The notes under the pieces: model-generated
Database searches by the model: none
What the model saw: the letters and a program-made list of their open reading frames with translations, nothing else
Told to the model about the DNA's origin: nothing
Shown here: positions 27,087 through 35,921 of the stretch, piece after piece
Layout: the number at the start of each line of letters is the position of its first letter
Position numbering within the stretch: the first letter of the stretch is position 1
Assembly: GCF_003999875.1 (NCBI RefSeq)
Contig: NZ_RQVJ01000002.1
Location: forward strand, 62,001 to 126,000
Source of the DNA: Veillonella sp. 3310
GTDB lineage: Bacteria > Bacillota > Negativicutes > Veillonellales > Veillonellaceae
DNA length: 64,000 nt
Direction of reading: 5' to 3'
Position numbers and translations under genes: made by a program

Positions 27087-28202
27087 ATGGACGCTTTTCT
27101 TGTTGCACTCAACTCTGTTTGGGTGGATAGTGGTTTTATTAGTTTCACAATGGGTCATGGTATCATGATCCTTGTCGGAATTATCTTATTGTATTTAGCT
27201 TTTGCGAAAGGCTTTGAACCTCTATTATTGAGTCCAATCGCATTTGGATGTATTTTGGCTAACATTCCTAATAATGGTTTCCATGAAGGCGTTATGAACC
27301 TGATTGGCTTAGGGATTAAATATGAAATTTTCCCACCTCTTATCTTCCTAGGGGTAGGTGCTATGACTGACTTCGGTCCACTCATTGCAAATCCTAAAAC
27401 ATTATTATTAGGTGCAGCAGCTCAAATCGGCGTATTCGTGGCTCTTGGTGGAGCGATGATGGTTGGATTTACTGCTAAACAGGCAGCAGCTATCGGTATT
27501 ATCGGTGGTGCTGACGGTCCTACATCCATTTACTTAGCTTCAAAATTAGCTCCTGAGTTATTAGGTGCTATCGCAGTAGCGGCATATTCCTATATGTCCC
27601 TCGTACCATTGATTCAACCTCCGGTTATGAAGTTATTTACGACTAAAAAAGACCGTGAGATTGTAATGGAACAATTGCGTGAAGTAACTCGTTTTGAAAA
27701 AGTTGTTTTCCCAGTAGTAGCGACAATTTCCATTTCTTTGTTGTTACCACCAATCACTTCTTTATTAGGCATGTTGATGCTTGGTAATTTATTCCGTGAA
27801 TCTGGTGTAACAGCTCGTTTGGCAGATACTTCTGAAAACGCTTTGATTAACACAGTAACAATCTTCTTAGCTACTGGTACTGGTCTTACAATGACAGCAG
27901 ACAGTTTCTTAAATTTAGAAACCATTAAAATTATCGTATTAGGCTTAATCGCCTTCATCGGTGGCACCGCAGGTGGTGTTATCTTCGGTAAATTAATGTG
28001 CTGGGTAGATGGTGGTAAAACAAATCCATTGATCGGCTCCGCAGGTGTATCTGCCGTACCAATGGCGGCCCGCGTATCGCAAGTAGTTGGTTCACAGGCA
28101 AACCCAGCGAACTTCCTATTGATGCATGCGATGGGACCAAATGTGGCAGGTGTTATCGGTACAGCTGTAGCAGCTGGTACGATGCTTGCTATGATGAAAT
28201 AA
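27087..28202 (+). CDS. mmdB: Methylmalonyl-CoA decarboxylase beta subunit (Na+ pump)
   Basis: Integral membrane subunit that decarboxylates carboxybiotin and moves Na+ outward, the energy-conserving step of the pathway. The 371-residue protein has about ten membrane segments. It carries the family signatures [35 protein letters not shown] (with the Asp in the Na+/carboxybiotin region), and [18 protein letters not shown] near the end. AAAGGAGGA is 6 bases before the ATG. Last gene of the operon. Confidence 0.96.
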   Translation: MDAFLVALNSVWVDSGFISFTMGHGIMILVGIILLYLAFAKGFEPLLLSPIAFGCILANIPNNGFHEGVMNLIGLGIKYEIFPPLIFLGVGAMTDFGPLIANPKTLLLGAAAQIGVFVALGGAMMVGFTAKQAAAIGIIGGADGPTSIYLASKLAPELLGAIAVAAYSYMSLVPLIQPPVMKLFTTKKDREIVMEQLREVTRFEKVVFPVVATISISLLLPPITSLLGMLMLGNLFRESGVTARLADTSENALINTVTIFLATGTGLTMTADSFLNLETIKIIVLGLIAFIGGTAGGVIFGKLMCWVDGGKTNPLIGSAGVSAVPMAARVSQVVGSQANPANFLLMHAMGPNVAGVIGTAVAAGTMLAMMK

Positions 28203-28213
28203 TTTGTAACAGT

Positions 28214-28246
28214 GTCTAGGCAATCCGCCTAAGGGTTGCCTAGGCT
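28214..28246 (+). terminator. Hairpin after mmdB
   Basis: CTAGGCAATCC pairs with GGTTGCCTAG (one unpaired base). The T-run (CTTTTT) comes about 12 bases later, so it is a weak terminator or an mRNA 3'-end stabiliser. Confidence 0.55.
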
Positions 28247-28345
28247 ATTACAGATACTTTTTATGATAAACTATTTAGTTTGTCTTACAGCGCTTTAGAA
28301 ATACTCAGACTTTTTTCACTTTTTATTATGTATGAGGTGACGCCT

Positions 28346-28609
28346 ATGATATTATCAGACGAAGGAAAGGTTTTTGCTTGTATTTGTATTGCGCTTTTTA
28401 TTTTTATCATCACCGCACTCCTATTAGGTGAAGAGCGAAAATCTAAATGGTTTCAAAAACGAAAAACATATAGCTTTTTTCTACGCCGTGGCCTACTTGG
28501 AGAGTGGCTACATTTTGGATACCCTTGTACAGTAGAAGGGTATGGAGTAGCGGCGATTATGTTATTTCTTATTGGCCTATCTTCCTATATTATATGCGCT
28601 TGTTTTTAG
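28346..28609 (+). CDS. Small unknown membrane protein (87 aa)
   Basis: Not recognised. Two hydrophobic segments (about residues 9-29, VFACICIALFIFIITALLLG, and 66-87, GYGVAAIMLFLIGLSSYIICACF) flank a basic region ERKSKWFQKRKTYSFFLRR. The start at 28346 is chosen because GAGGTG ends 6 bases before it; the frame is open back to a TTG at 28280. It lies 143 bases after mmdB and 52 bases before the transporter gene, so it may be co-expressed with the latter. Confidence 0.6.
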   Translation: MILSDEGKVFACICIALFIFIITALLLGEERKSKWFQKRKTYSFFLRRGLLGEWLHFGYPCTVEGYGVAAIMLFLIGLSSYIICACF

Positions 28610-28660
28610 AGCGTTTTGCGGCTAATAAGGAATGTATCCCTTAGGGAGGAGTTGATTCTT

Positions 28661-29956
28661 ATGGATCCGGCTGTACAAACCTTAATTGTCCTTGGTGTAA
28701 TGGCGTTATTATTTGTAACAGAAATTATTCCACTCGCAATTACTTCTATCGGTGGTGCTATGGCACTTGGTTTATTAGGTGTTATTCCAATGAAACAAGT
28801 ATTTAGTGGTTTATCCGATAGTACAGTAGTTTTATTTGCAGGTATGTTTATTATTGGTGCTGCATTATTCCATACTGGTTTAGCACAAAAAATTGGTATT
28901 TCCGTTGTTAACAAAGCAGGTAAAAGTGAAAACGGTCTTATGATTGCTTTAATGCTTGTAACAGCAGGTATGTCCTCTGTGCTTTCTAACACAGGTACGG
29001 CAGCAGCGTTATTGCCAGTAGTTAGTGGTATTTGTGCATCTGCTAAAATTCCAGCATCCCGTCAATTAATGCCTATGGCATTTGCTGCTGGGATTGGTGG
29101 TATCATCACATTAGTAGGTACACCTCCTAATATCATCATCAATGGTGCATTAGGCCAAGCTAAACTACCTCAATTCGGTTTCTTTGAATTTGCATGGATT
29201 GGTATTCCTTTAACAGTTGCATTTATGATCTACATGGTAACGATTGGTAAACATTTCTTACCTAAACATGATGGTAATGCAGATGCTGAAGTAGAACAAG
29301 AAGTGGATGCTAGTGAAATTTCTAACGACCCTAAAAAAATGTGGTACTCTGGTATCATCTTATTAGGCGTTGTATTATTTATGGCATTGTCTGATCCATT
29401 AAAAAGTATTGGTATTAATGTTCCTCTTCATTTAGCTGCTATCGTAGGTGCTATTTTAGCCGTTTTAGCTGGTTGCTTGAAAGAGAAACAAGCATATCAA
29501 TCTATAGATTGGGTAACTATTTTCCTATTTGCAGGTATGATGCCAGTAGCAGCTGCTATGAATGATTCTGGTGCTGGTAAAATGATTGCCAATGCAGTAG
29601 TAGGTATCATGGGTGATAATCCAAGTCCTTACTTTGCAACAGCTGTATTATTTATCTTGTCTTGTGTATTAACACAATTTATGTCCAATACAGCATCTTG
29701 TGCATTGTTAGCACCAATTGGTATCTCCATTGCCCAAGCGATGGGTGCAAGCCCTCATGCAGTACTTATGGCGATTGGCGTTGCCGCATCTTGTGCATTC
29801 GCCACACCTGTAGGTACACCACCTAATACAATCGTATTAACACCTGGTAATTACAAATTTATGGATTATGTGAAAGCAGGTACTCCATTAATCGTAGTAT
29901 GCTTTATTGTAAGTCTTATCATCATTCCAATGGTATGGCCTTTCAATATGCCATAA
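28661..29956 (+). CDS. DASS/SLC13-family anion (dicarboxylate) transporter
   Basis: The 431-residue integral membrane protein has two internally repeated halves each ending in the SNT/TPxN signature: SNTGTAAALLPV with GTPPNIIINGALG in the first half, and SNTASCALLAPIGISIAQ with GTPPNTIVLTPG in the second. These are the Na+/substrate sites of the divalent anion:sodium symporter family. Next to a succinate-fermenting operon, succinate or another C4-dicarboxylate is the likely substrate (inference). GGGAGGAG sets the ATG at 28661. Confidence 0.88.
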   Translation: MDPAVQTLIVLGVMALLFVTEIIPLAITSIGGAMALGLLGVIPMKQVFSGLSDSTVVLFAGMFIIGAALFHTGLAQKIGISVVNKAGKSENGLMIALMLVTAGMSSVLSNTGTAAALLPVVSGICASAKIPASRQLMPMAFAAGIGGIITLVGTPPNIIINGALGQAKLPQFGFFEFAWIGIPLTVAFMIYMVTIGKHFLPKHDGNADAEVEQEVDASEISNDPKKMWYSGIILLGVVLFMALSDPLKSIGINVPLHLAAIVGAILAVLAGCLKEKQAYQSIDWVTIFLFAGMMPVAAAMNDSGAGKMIANAVVGIMGDNPSPYFATAVLFILSCVLTQFMSNTASCALLAPIGISIAQAMGASPHAVLMAIGVAASCAFATPVGTPPNTIVLTPGNYKFMDYVKAGTPLIVVCFIVSLIIIPMVWPFNMP

Positions 29957-30006
29957 TGTAACGTACGTCGTTTAGGTATAATGTAAAAATAAATAGATAA
30001 TAAATA

Positions 30007-30056
30007 AGGACTGACTCGGAATCTTGTTTATAAGATTCTGTAGTCAGTCCTTTTTG
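30007..30056 (+). terminator. Terminator after the DASS transporter
   Basis: AGGACTGACT pairs with AGTCAGTCCT, with AATCTT/AAGATT inside, followed by TTTTTG. Confidence 0.88.
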
Positions 30057-30059
30057 TCC

Positions 30060-30120
30060 CTTTGTTAAATTGAGGCTGCTCATATAAGCTCTTTGTCAAA
30101 TTGGGGCTACTCAGATAAAG
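30060..30120 (+). repeat. Direct repeat, two 29-base units, period 31
   Basis: The units CTTTGTYAAATTGRGGCTRC (first 20 bases) begin at 30060 and 30091 and continue as TCAKATAAG, with only four or five differences. They lie between a terminator and a 28-base palindrome. No coding capacity is evident. Confidence 0.65.
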
Positions 30121-30127
30121 AGTTTTT

Positions 30128-30155
30128 AGCACTAGCTATTTAAATAGCTAGTGCT
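30128..30155. terminator. 28-base perfect palindrome
   Basis: AGCACTAGCTATTT followed directly by its exact reverse complement, with a TTTTT before and TTCTTCTT after. Possibly a second bidirectional terminator. The 450 bases from here to alr contain the tandem repeat below, a TATAAT at 30340-30345 and no other gene I can support. Confidence 0.55.
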
Positions 30156-30388
30156 ATTCTTCTTACTTAATAGAAGTATACGAATATTGAAGTAATCAAA
30201 AAGATCTCTATAAGGTAGTTTGGCGAAAGAACAGTAGAAATTTCGCAAAGTATGATTTTTGTTCTATAATATACTTTAAAATTTTCACTACTTCAAAGAA
30301 AATATTTGATTATCTAGAGAATTTGATTCTATTTAGGTGTATAATAGTAAAGTAAATATAGAATTTTATAGTTGATGATGATTATTTG

Positions 30389-30448
30389 TAGTCGTCTATA
30401 GTTATCTGTAGCTATCTGTAGTCGTCTTTGGTTATCTATAGGTGCTCA
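30389..30448. repeat. 10-bp tandem repeat upstream of alr, six units
   Basis: Six consecutive units close to TAGTYRTCTN: TAGTCGTCTA, TAGTTATCTG, TAGCTATCTG, TAGTCGTCTT, TGGTTATCTA and a diverged TAGGTGCTCA. The period is about one helical turn. It lies between a candidate promoter (GTGTATAATAGT at 30337-30348) and the alr start, so it would be in the alr leader. Confidence 0.7.
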
Positions 30449-30604
30449 TTGTGTTCTATAATAAATAGTACCTGGGCATTTTATAGATGATACATCAGTC
30501 ATATAGATGATAGTTTGGGATATTCAAGGGCTATTATACTAGCTTAGTAAATAGTATATTAGCCAATATTAGAGTGTATATACTAACAATAAGAAGGTGA
30601 ATGT

Positions 30605-31714
30605 GTGAGACCTACCTATGTAGAAATTGATACAGCACAAATACGAAGTAATTTAAGGAAAATTAAAGATTGTTTGCCGGAGTGGTGCACGAGTACAGCA
30701 GTGGTGAAAGCGAATGCCTATGGACATGGGAGTGTCATGGTAGGGCGGATTGCCGTAGAGGAAGGGTATGAGTCCTTAGCTGTAGCTTTCCCAGAAGAGG
30801 CTATTCCTTTGCGTGAGGCGGGCATTACGGTACCTATTTATCTATTAGGTTTGACGTTGCCTCAATCCTTTGATTTGGTAATAGAAGGGCATTCTAGACC
30901 AGCTATTTGTGAATCTACAGATTTAGAAGCTTTAAATGAATGTGCTCGTCGACATGAAACAATTGTAGAGTGCGCCATTGCAGTAGATACAGGTATGCAT
31001 CGTATCGGTAGTAAGCCCGAAGATGTATTGGTATTTTTAGAAAAAGTAGAATCTTATGAATATTTACGAGTTGATGGATTTTTTTCTCACTTAGCAAATG
31101 GAGATGCAGCCGATCAAAGCCATGCTAATTTTCAAGTGGAGCAATTTAGAAAGGTCGTAGAAATGATTCGTACCCATCGGGATGAAGCATATCGCTTTTC
31201 TTTAGCAAATAGTGCTGGTCTATTAGCGGTAAGGGATAGTCTATTTAATGATGCTCGACCAGGTATTATTCAATATGGTATTATGCCATCTATGGATGTG
31301 CCGAATCGATTGGGATTGAAACCTGCTTTGAGTTTATATAGTAAGGTAGTACATGTACAACATCTGCCGAAAGGCTCATCGATCGGCTATGGCAGCACGT
31401 ATACAACATTGGGAGAGGAAACGATTGCTACCATACCTGTAGGGTACGCCGATGGGTATCCTAGATCCTTATCAAATAAAGGGTCTGTATTGATTCATGG
31501 CACACGCTGTCCTATTGTAGGACGCATCTGTATGGACCAATTCATGGTAAAAGTACCTAATCATATAACAGTAGCCCCAGGAGATGCGGTTGTACTACTA
31601 GGACAACAAGGACAAGAGAGTATTACAGCGCTTGAATTGGCCTATTTGGTTGGAACCATTCCTTATGAAATATTCTGTAATTTCTCAGAGCGGGTGCCAC
31701 GACATTATATTTAG
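30605..31714 (+). CDS. alr: Alanine racemase
   Basis: PLP enzyme producing D-alanine for peptidoglycan. The 369-residue protein has the PLP-lysine motif VVKANAYGHG (Lys35), DTGMHRIGS, FFSHLANGDAAD, GYGSTYTTLGEETIATIPVGYADGYPR (catalytic Tyr region), and GRICMDQFMV. The start is GTG at 30605, with AAGAAGG about 8 bases upstream. The ATG at 30601 is in another frame. It has an unusually long leader with a 10-bp tandem repeat and is followed by a strong terminator. Confidence 0.94.
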   Translation: MRPTYVEIDTAQIRSNLRKIKDCLPEWCTSTAVVKANAYGHGSVMVGRIAVEEGYESLAVAFPEEAIPLREAGITVPIYLLGLTLPQSFDLVIEGHSRPAICESTDLEALNECARRHETIVECAIAVDTGMHRIGSKPEDVLVFLEKVESYEYLRVDGFFSHLANGDAADQSHANFQVEQFRKVVEMIRTHRDEAYRFSLANSAGLLAVRDSLFNDARPGIIQYGIMPSMDVPNRLGLKPALSLYSKVVHVQHLPKGSSIGYGSTYTTLGEETIATIPVGYADGYPRSLSNKGSVLIHGTRCPIVGRICMDQFMVKVPNHITVAPGDAVVLLGQQGQESITALELAYLVGTIPYEIFCNFSERVPRHYI

Positions 31715-31778
31715 AGGATATTGATAAAAGAAAATTGTTTCTGCAATATAACTATACTGATAAGGCCAAAATGAAGAA

Positions 31779-31836
31779 AAAGAATGCTCTACTTAGGTTC
31801 TCTTAGAGAGACACTAGGTAGAGCATTCTTTTTATA
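31779..31836 (+). terminator. Terminator of alr
   Basis: AAAGAATGCTCTAC pairs with GTAGAGCATTCTTT, with CTCT/AGAG inside, followed by TTTTT. It may also serve the convergent metF gene. Confidence 0.9.
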
Positions 31837-31883
31837 ATTTGTATGTATACTATACGTGTTGTAGGCTATATTGTGCTTCTTAT

Positions 31884-32765
31884 TTATTGGCTTTCATAAA
31901 TAGGAGAGCTAAATAAAGAACGTGCTGCATTTTCGATATACAACGCTGTATTGGATTGGTTCATTGTGTATAAATGAATGCCAGATACGCCTTCTGTTAC
32001 AAGGTCTACGATTTGATTTAATGCATAGGCAAGGCCAGCATCGCGAAGGGCAATTGGATCATGCTCATATTTGTCTAAAATGGCTTTGAATTTGCGTGGA
32101 ATAGCGGTAGCATTGCTTGTTAATAAACGCAAAGCTTGATTGCGGTTGATGATAGGCATTACCCCTGCTAAAATTGGTGCATCAATGCCTGCTAGTGCAC
32201 ATTTTTCTTGGAAGTCATAGAATACATTATTATCTAAGAAAAATTGTGTAACCAATAGTTCACAACCAGCATCCACTTTTTCTTTTAAGAATTTAATGTC
32301 TTGCAATTGGTTAGGTGAATCTGGATGCACCTCTGGGTAACAAGCACCGGAAATTTGGAAATGAGGTGCATATTCCTTTACGAAGCGTACGAGCTCTGTG
32401 GAGTGTTTGAAGTCACCTACGGGAGGTAAATCTTCTAAAATATCTCCACGAAGGGCTAATAATTTATGGATTCCTAGCTCATCTAGTCTATCTATGACAG
32501 ATTTAACTTGCTCTTTGGATAAATAAATGGCCGGTAAATGGGCTTTCGTAGGGATGTGCAATGTATTTTGTACATAGTTGGACAACTTGATAGTTGTTTC
32601 TTCGATATTACGTTGTTTATTACTGCAGGTAACAGAGATGAACTCTGGTTTTAGGCTTTTTAATTCATCTAAGACAGTAATGATTTTTTCATCTCCCACT
32701 TGTGTGTTAGGAGGGAATATTTCGTAAGATAATGTTGGTCGTTTTTGTTGTATAGTATCGCTCAT
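31884..32765 (-). CDS. metF: Methylenetetrahydrofolate reductase
   Basis: Reduces 5,10-methylene-THF to 5-methyl-THF for methionine synthesis. The 293-residue FAD TIM-barrel protein has SYEIFPPNTQVGDE near the N-terminus (catalytic Glu), ALRGDILEDLPPVGDFKHS, GACYPEVHPDSPN, and a QFFLDNNVFYDF segment, all typical of MetF. A ribosome site AAAGGAA lies just before the start. It is the only gene in its transcript as far as can be seen. Confidence 0.93.
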   Translation of the reverse strand: MSDTIQQKRPTLSYEIFPPNTQVGDEKIITVLDELKSLKPEFISVTCSNKQRNIEETTIKLSNYVQNTLHIPTKAHLPAIYLSKEQVKSVIDRLDELGIHKLLALRGDILEDLPPVGDFKHSTELVRFVKEYAPHFQISGACYPEVHPDSPNQLQDIKFLKEKVDAGCELLVTQFFLDNNVFYDFQEKCALAGIDAPILAGVMPIINRNQALRLLTSNATAIPRKFKAILDKYEHDPIALRDAGLAYALNQIVDLVTEGVSGIHLYTMNQSNTALYIENAARSLFSSPIYESQ

Positions 32766-32939
32766 GGCTAGTTCCTTTCTTATTAGTAAAAGATGTTTCT
32801 ATGATACCAATTTTTTTCTATATAGACCAATTGATAATATATATTGTGTGTTATAGGTAAAAACTATAAATATATAATGGACAATAGAAATTAGGAGGGG
32901 ATGCATATTAAATTAGCATAGAGAAAATGGAGGAATCCT

Positions 32940-33044
32940 ATGCTATATGTATTGGAACTTTCACTAGAAATCTATATAATAGAAGTATTCGGAATACTGC
33001 TATTGCTGCTCAGTTATAGCAGGACTTTCAGAAGAGAAAACTGA
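32940..33044 (+). CDS. Candidate 34-residue hydrophobic small protein or leader peptide
   Basis: ATG at 32940 with GGAGGA at 32929-32934 opens a 34-codon frame ending at TGA 33042-33044. The product begins MLYVLELSLEIYIIEVFGIL and continues with four more leucines, giving one likely membrane helix, then a basic tail SRTFRREN. It lies 62 bases before the M20 amidohydrolase gene. It could be a translated leader or a small membrane protein; no homology is known to me. Confidence 0.42.
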   Translation: MLYVLELSLEIYIIEVFGILLLLLSYSRTFRREN

Positions 33045-33106
33045 GGGAATGTAATTCCTGTAGTCATAGAGTTGTGCATGTATATTGTGCAAGAAAGGAG
33101 AAAGCG

Positions 33107-34267
33107 ATGAGTCAATTACTAGAAGAAATTGAATCCTTGCGAGGATCCATGAAAACATTAAATGATTTTTTCTTCGATCATCCAGAACTAGGGAATGAAG
33201 AGTTTTTAGCCCATGGTAAATTAACAGATTTACTAGAAAGCGAAGGATTTACTGTAGACCGTGAAGTGAGTGGTTTACAAACTGCATTTCGTGCTGTGTA
33301 CCATGTGCAAGGAGGAGGTCCCAAAATTGGACTTCTCTGCGAGTATGATGCCTTAGAAGGCTTGGGTCATGCGTGTGGTCATAACTTACAAGGCCCTTCT
33401 ATCTGTGCGGCCGCCATTGGTTTACGTCGTACCCTGCAAGTGCCAGCCACATTGGTGGTGTATGGGACGCCAGCAGAAGAGACTGCATCGGGTAAGCTAG
33501 TGATGGCCAAAGAAGGCGTATTCGACGACTTAGATGTAGCATTTATGATGCACGGCAGTGATTCTACAACGGTAGATGGTAAGTCCTTGGCGCTTAACTT
33601 GGTGAATATTAAATTCCATGGTAAGTCGGCGCATGCAGCGATTGCCCCAGAAAAAGGTATTAGTGCGTTGGATGCGGTATTGTTATTCTTTAATGGCATG
33701 GAATATCTTCGCGAGCACGTGCCTACAGAAGTACGTATGCATGGGATTATCACAGATGGTGGTAAAGCAGCGAATATCGTGCCAGATTATGCGTGTACAC
33801 AGTGGTATATTCGTTCCTCTAGTCGCATTCGCTTAGATGAAGTGGTGGAGCGCGTGAAACAAGTGGCGCAAGGAGCAGCCTTGCAAGTGGGAGCCACTAT
33901 GGAATGGGATGAAGTGAAGGCCTATGATAATAAGGTCAATGTGCAAAGCTTGAATGACTTGCTCTTAAAGAATGCAGAACAAGTGGGGGCTCCTGATATT
34001 TCTGAGCCGCGTAAAGTCACTGGTTCTACAGATTTTTCCAGTGTTACATTCCGTGTACCAGGAGCTTGTTTGCGGGTTAAATTTGTAGGCAGAGGAGTAA
34101 CAAGTCATTCCCAAGAATGGCTAGATAATGGAAAAACTCAATTAGCAGAGGATGCCATTATGTACGGTGCCAAAGGAATCGCTCTCACAGTAGAGGAAAT
34201 TCTCACTACACCGGGCTTATTGGCTAAGATTCAAGAAGACTTTCAACAGTCGAAAGCAAATTATTAA
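33107..34267 (+). CDS. M20-family metal amidohydrolase
   Basis: Zinc amidohydrolase/peptidase of the group that includes aminobenzoyl-glutamate and N-acyl-amino-acid hydrolases. The 386-residue protein has HPELGNEEF, LCEYDALEGLGHACGHNLQG (metal ligands), YGTPAEETASGKLVM (catalytic Glu), FHGKSAHAAIAPEKGISALDA, and a dimerisation domain with MHGIITDGGKAANIVPDYA. AAAGGAG precedes ATG 33107. It is followed after 35 bases by a DcuC-type carrier, suggesting uptake of a compound that the enzyme hydrolyses, or export of its product (inference). Confidence 0.88.
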   Translation: MSQLLEEIESLRGSMKTLNDFFFDHPELGNEEFLAHGKLTDLLESEGFTVDREVSGLQTAFRAVYHVQGGGPKIGLLCEYDALEGLGHACGHNLQGPSICAAAIGLRRTLQVPATLVVYGTPAEETASGKLVMAKEGVFDDLDVAFMMHGSDSTTVDGKSLALNLVNIKFHGKSAHAAIAPEKGISALDAVLLFFNGMEYLREHVPTEVRMHGIITDGGKAANIVPDYACTQWYIRSSSRIRLDEVVERVKQVAQGAALQVGATMEWDEVKAYDNKVNVQSLNDLLLKNAEQVGAPDISEPRKVTGSTDFSSVTFRVPGACLRVKFVGRGVTSHSQEWLDNGKTQLAEDAIMYGAKGIALTVEEILTTPGLLAKIQEDFQQSKANY

Positions 34268-34302
34268 GTAGCCTATTTTGAATGGGTAAGGGAGAAGTAG
34301 TT

Positions 34303-35664
34303 ATGAATTTATTGTTGTGCGCTATCGTAATTTTAGGCGCAGGCACATTGGTAATAAAAAAGTTTAAAGCACAAACAGTATTGCTCTTAGGTGGTTTAAT
34401 TATGATGCTAGGGGCGTACTTCCTTGGGTATACAACGGAGTTCGTGGAGGCGAAAAAAGGAACTGGTATGATGTTCTTCGATGCCTTTGAGTGGATTAAT
34501 AATACCACTGCAAAGGATGCAGCAGGCTTGGGTCTCATGATTATGACATGTACTGGTTTTGCTAAATACATGGATCATATCGGTGCTAGCTCTCGTTTGG
34601 TGACAACTGCGATTAAACCATTGCAAGCGATGAAAGCGCCTTATTTGGTATTATCTTTAACATTCTTAGTGAATATGTTTATGTCCTTGGTAATCCCTAG
34701 CACATCCGGTCTAGCTATGTTGATGATGGTCACTATTTTCCCTATCTTGGTACGCTTAGGCGTAAGTCCAGTTGGGGCGGCGGCAGCGGTAGCTACTGGT
34801 CATTTGTTGGATATTGGACCAGCCTCTGCTACAAGTCTATTAGTGTCTAAAACAGTGGGGTTAGGAGTAGAAGAATACTTCGTAGGCTATCAATTGAAAG
34901 TATATATTATCTGTGGTATTGTGACGGCCGTTGCTCATTACATTTGGCAACAATATATGGATAAAAAATCTGGTCATGTTCCGTCCGAAGTAGTACATAC
35001 AGAAGCACAAGAAGAAGTAGCAGTAGGACCTCTTGTGTACCTAGTATTACCATTCTTGCCACTTGTATTTATGTTAGGATTTAGTAAATATGGCATTGCG
35101 GGCATTAAGATGAATGTAAACTTGGCGATGTTCTTGAGCTTATTCATTGCTATGGTGTTTGAATTCATTCGATTCCGTGATTTCCGAAAAGTAGCTGCGT
35201 CTATCCAAACATTCTTTAAAGGTATGGGCGATCAATTTACAAATACCGTAACTTTAATCGTAGCAGGGGAAACCTTTGCATTTGGTTTGACATCGTTAGG
35301 AATTGTTAATGAGTTCGTAGCATTCATTAAAACCTTCTCCATCCAAGCAGATATAGTAGGTGTTATTGTATCTGGTATTATTTTAGTGTTGAGCATTGTG
35401 ATGGGCTCTGGTGTGGCCTCTATGTTTGCATTCTCCCCATTAGTGCCAAACTTTGCCAAAGAATTAGGTGGTAATGCAATTACTATGCTACTTGGTATGC
35501 AAAATGCGGCCTCTGTAGGACGTTTGTTAAGTCCAATTAGTGCAGTTATGATTGCCGTGGCTGGTGTGGCAAATATTTCTAGTTTTGATTTAGTAAAACG
35601 AACTGCAGTGCCAGTATTAATTACTTTCATTACTTCTACCATTTGTATTTTGATTTTCCATTAA
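34303..35664 (+). CDS. DcuC-family C4-dicarboxylate carrier
   Basis: The 453-residue protein has about 12 hydrophobic segments and the DcuC pattern: TGFAKYMDHIGASSRLV, FMSLVIPSTSGLAMLMMVTIFPILVRLGVS, ATGHLLDIGPASATSLLV, and GSGVASMFAFSPLVPNFAKELGG with MQNAASVGRLLSPISAV. DcuC relatives move succinate, fumarate or malate in anaerobes. The ATG at 34303 is preferred over 34282 because GGGAGAAG lies upstream at the right distance. Operon with the M20 enzyme. Confidence 0.84.
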   Translation: MNLLLCAIVILGAGTLVIKKFKAQTVLLLGGLIMMLGAYFLGYTTEFVEAKKGTGMMFFDAFEWINNTTAKDAAGLGLMIMTCTGFAKYMDHIGASSRLVTTAIKPLQAMKAPYLVLSLTFLVNMFMSLVIPSTSGLAMLMMVTIFPILVRLGVSPVGAAAAVATGHLLDIGPASATSLLVSKTVGLGVEEYFVGYQLKVYIICGIVTAVAHYIWQQYMDKKSGHVPSEVVHTEAQEEVAVGPLVYLVLPFLPLVFMLGFSKYGIAGIKMNVNLAMFLSLFIAMVFEFIRFRDFRKVAASIQTFFKGMGDQFTNTVTLIVAGETFAFGLTSLGIVNEFVAFIKTFSIQADIVGVIVSGIILVLSIVMGSGVASMFAFSPLVPNFAKELGGNAITMLLGMQNAASVGRLLSPISAVMIAVAGVANISSFDLVKRTAVPVLITFITSTICILIFH

Positions 35665-35817
35665 TTGGTGAAAGTCGTATAGAAGTAAGGTTTTCTGTAA
35701 TTCCTAAGAATTTGATAGAAATTAAATGTTGACGATGAGAGGTCTTTTTTGTATTATATTTGTACAAGACTATTACCCTATGAGGGTGAATAATGGAATC
35801 GTTAACAACATGAAGTA

Positions 35818-35857
35818 CCTAACGTGTAAGTATGTATATCTTACTCGTTAGGTTTTT
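35818..35857 (+). terminator. Terminator after the dcuC-like gene
   Basis: CCTAACG pairs with CGTTAGG, with TAAG/CTTA inside, followed by TTTTTC. It lies 150 bases past the carrier gene and 65 bases before the LysR gene. Confidence 0.75.
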
Positions 35858-35921
35858 CATTCCTATGAAAGTAATGATCAATGGATGTACTTCATGATAG
35901 ATATAGAAAAGGCCAATACAG

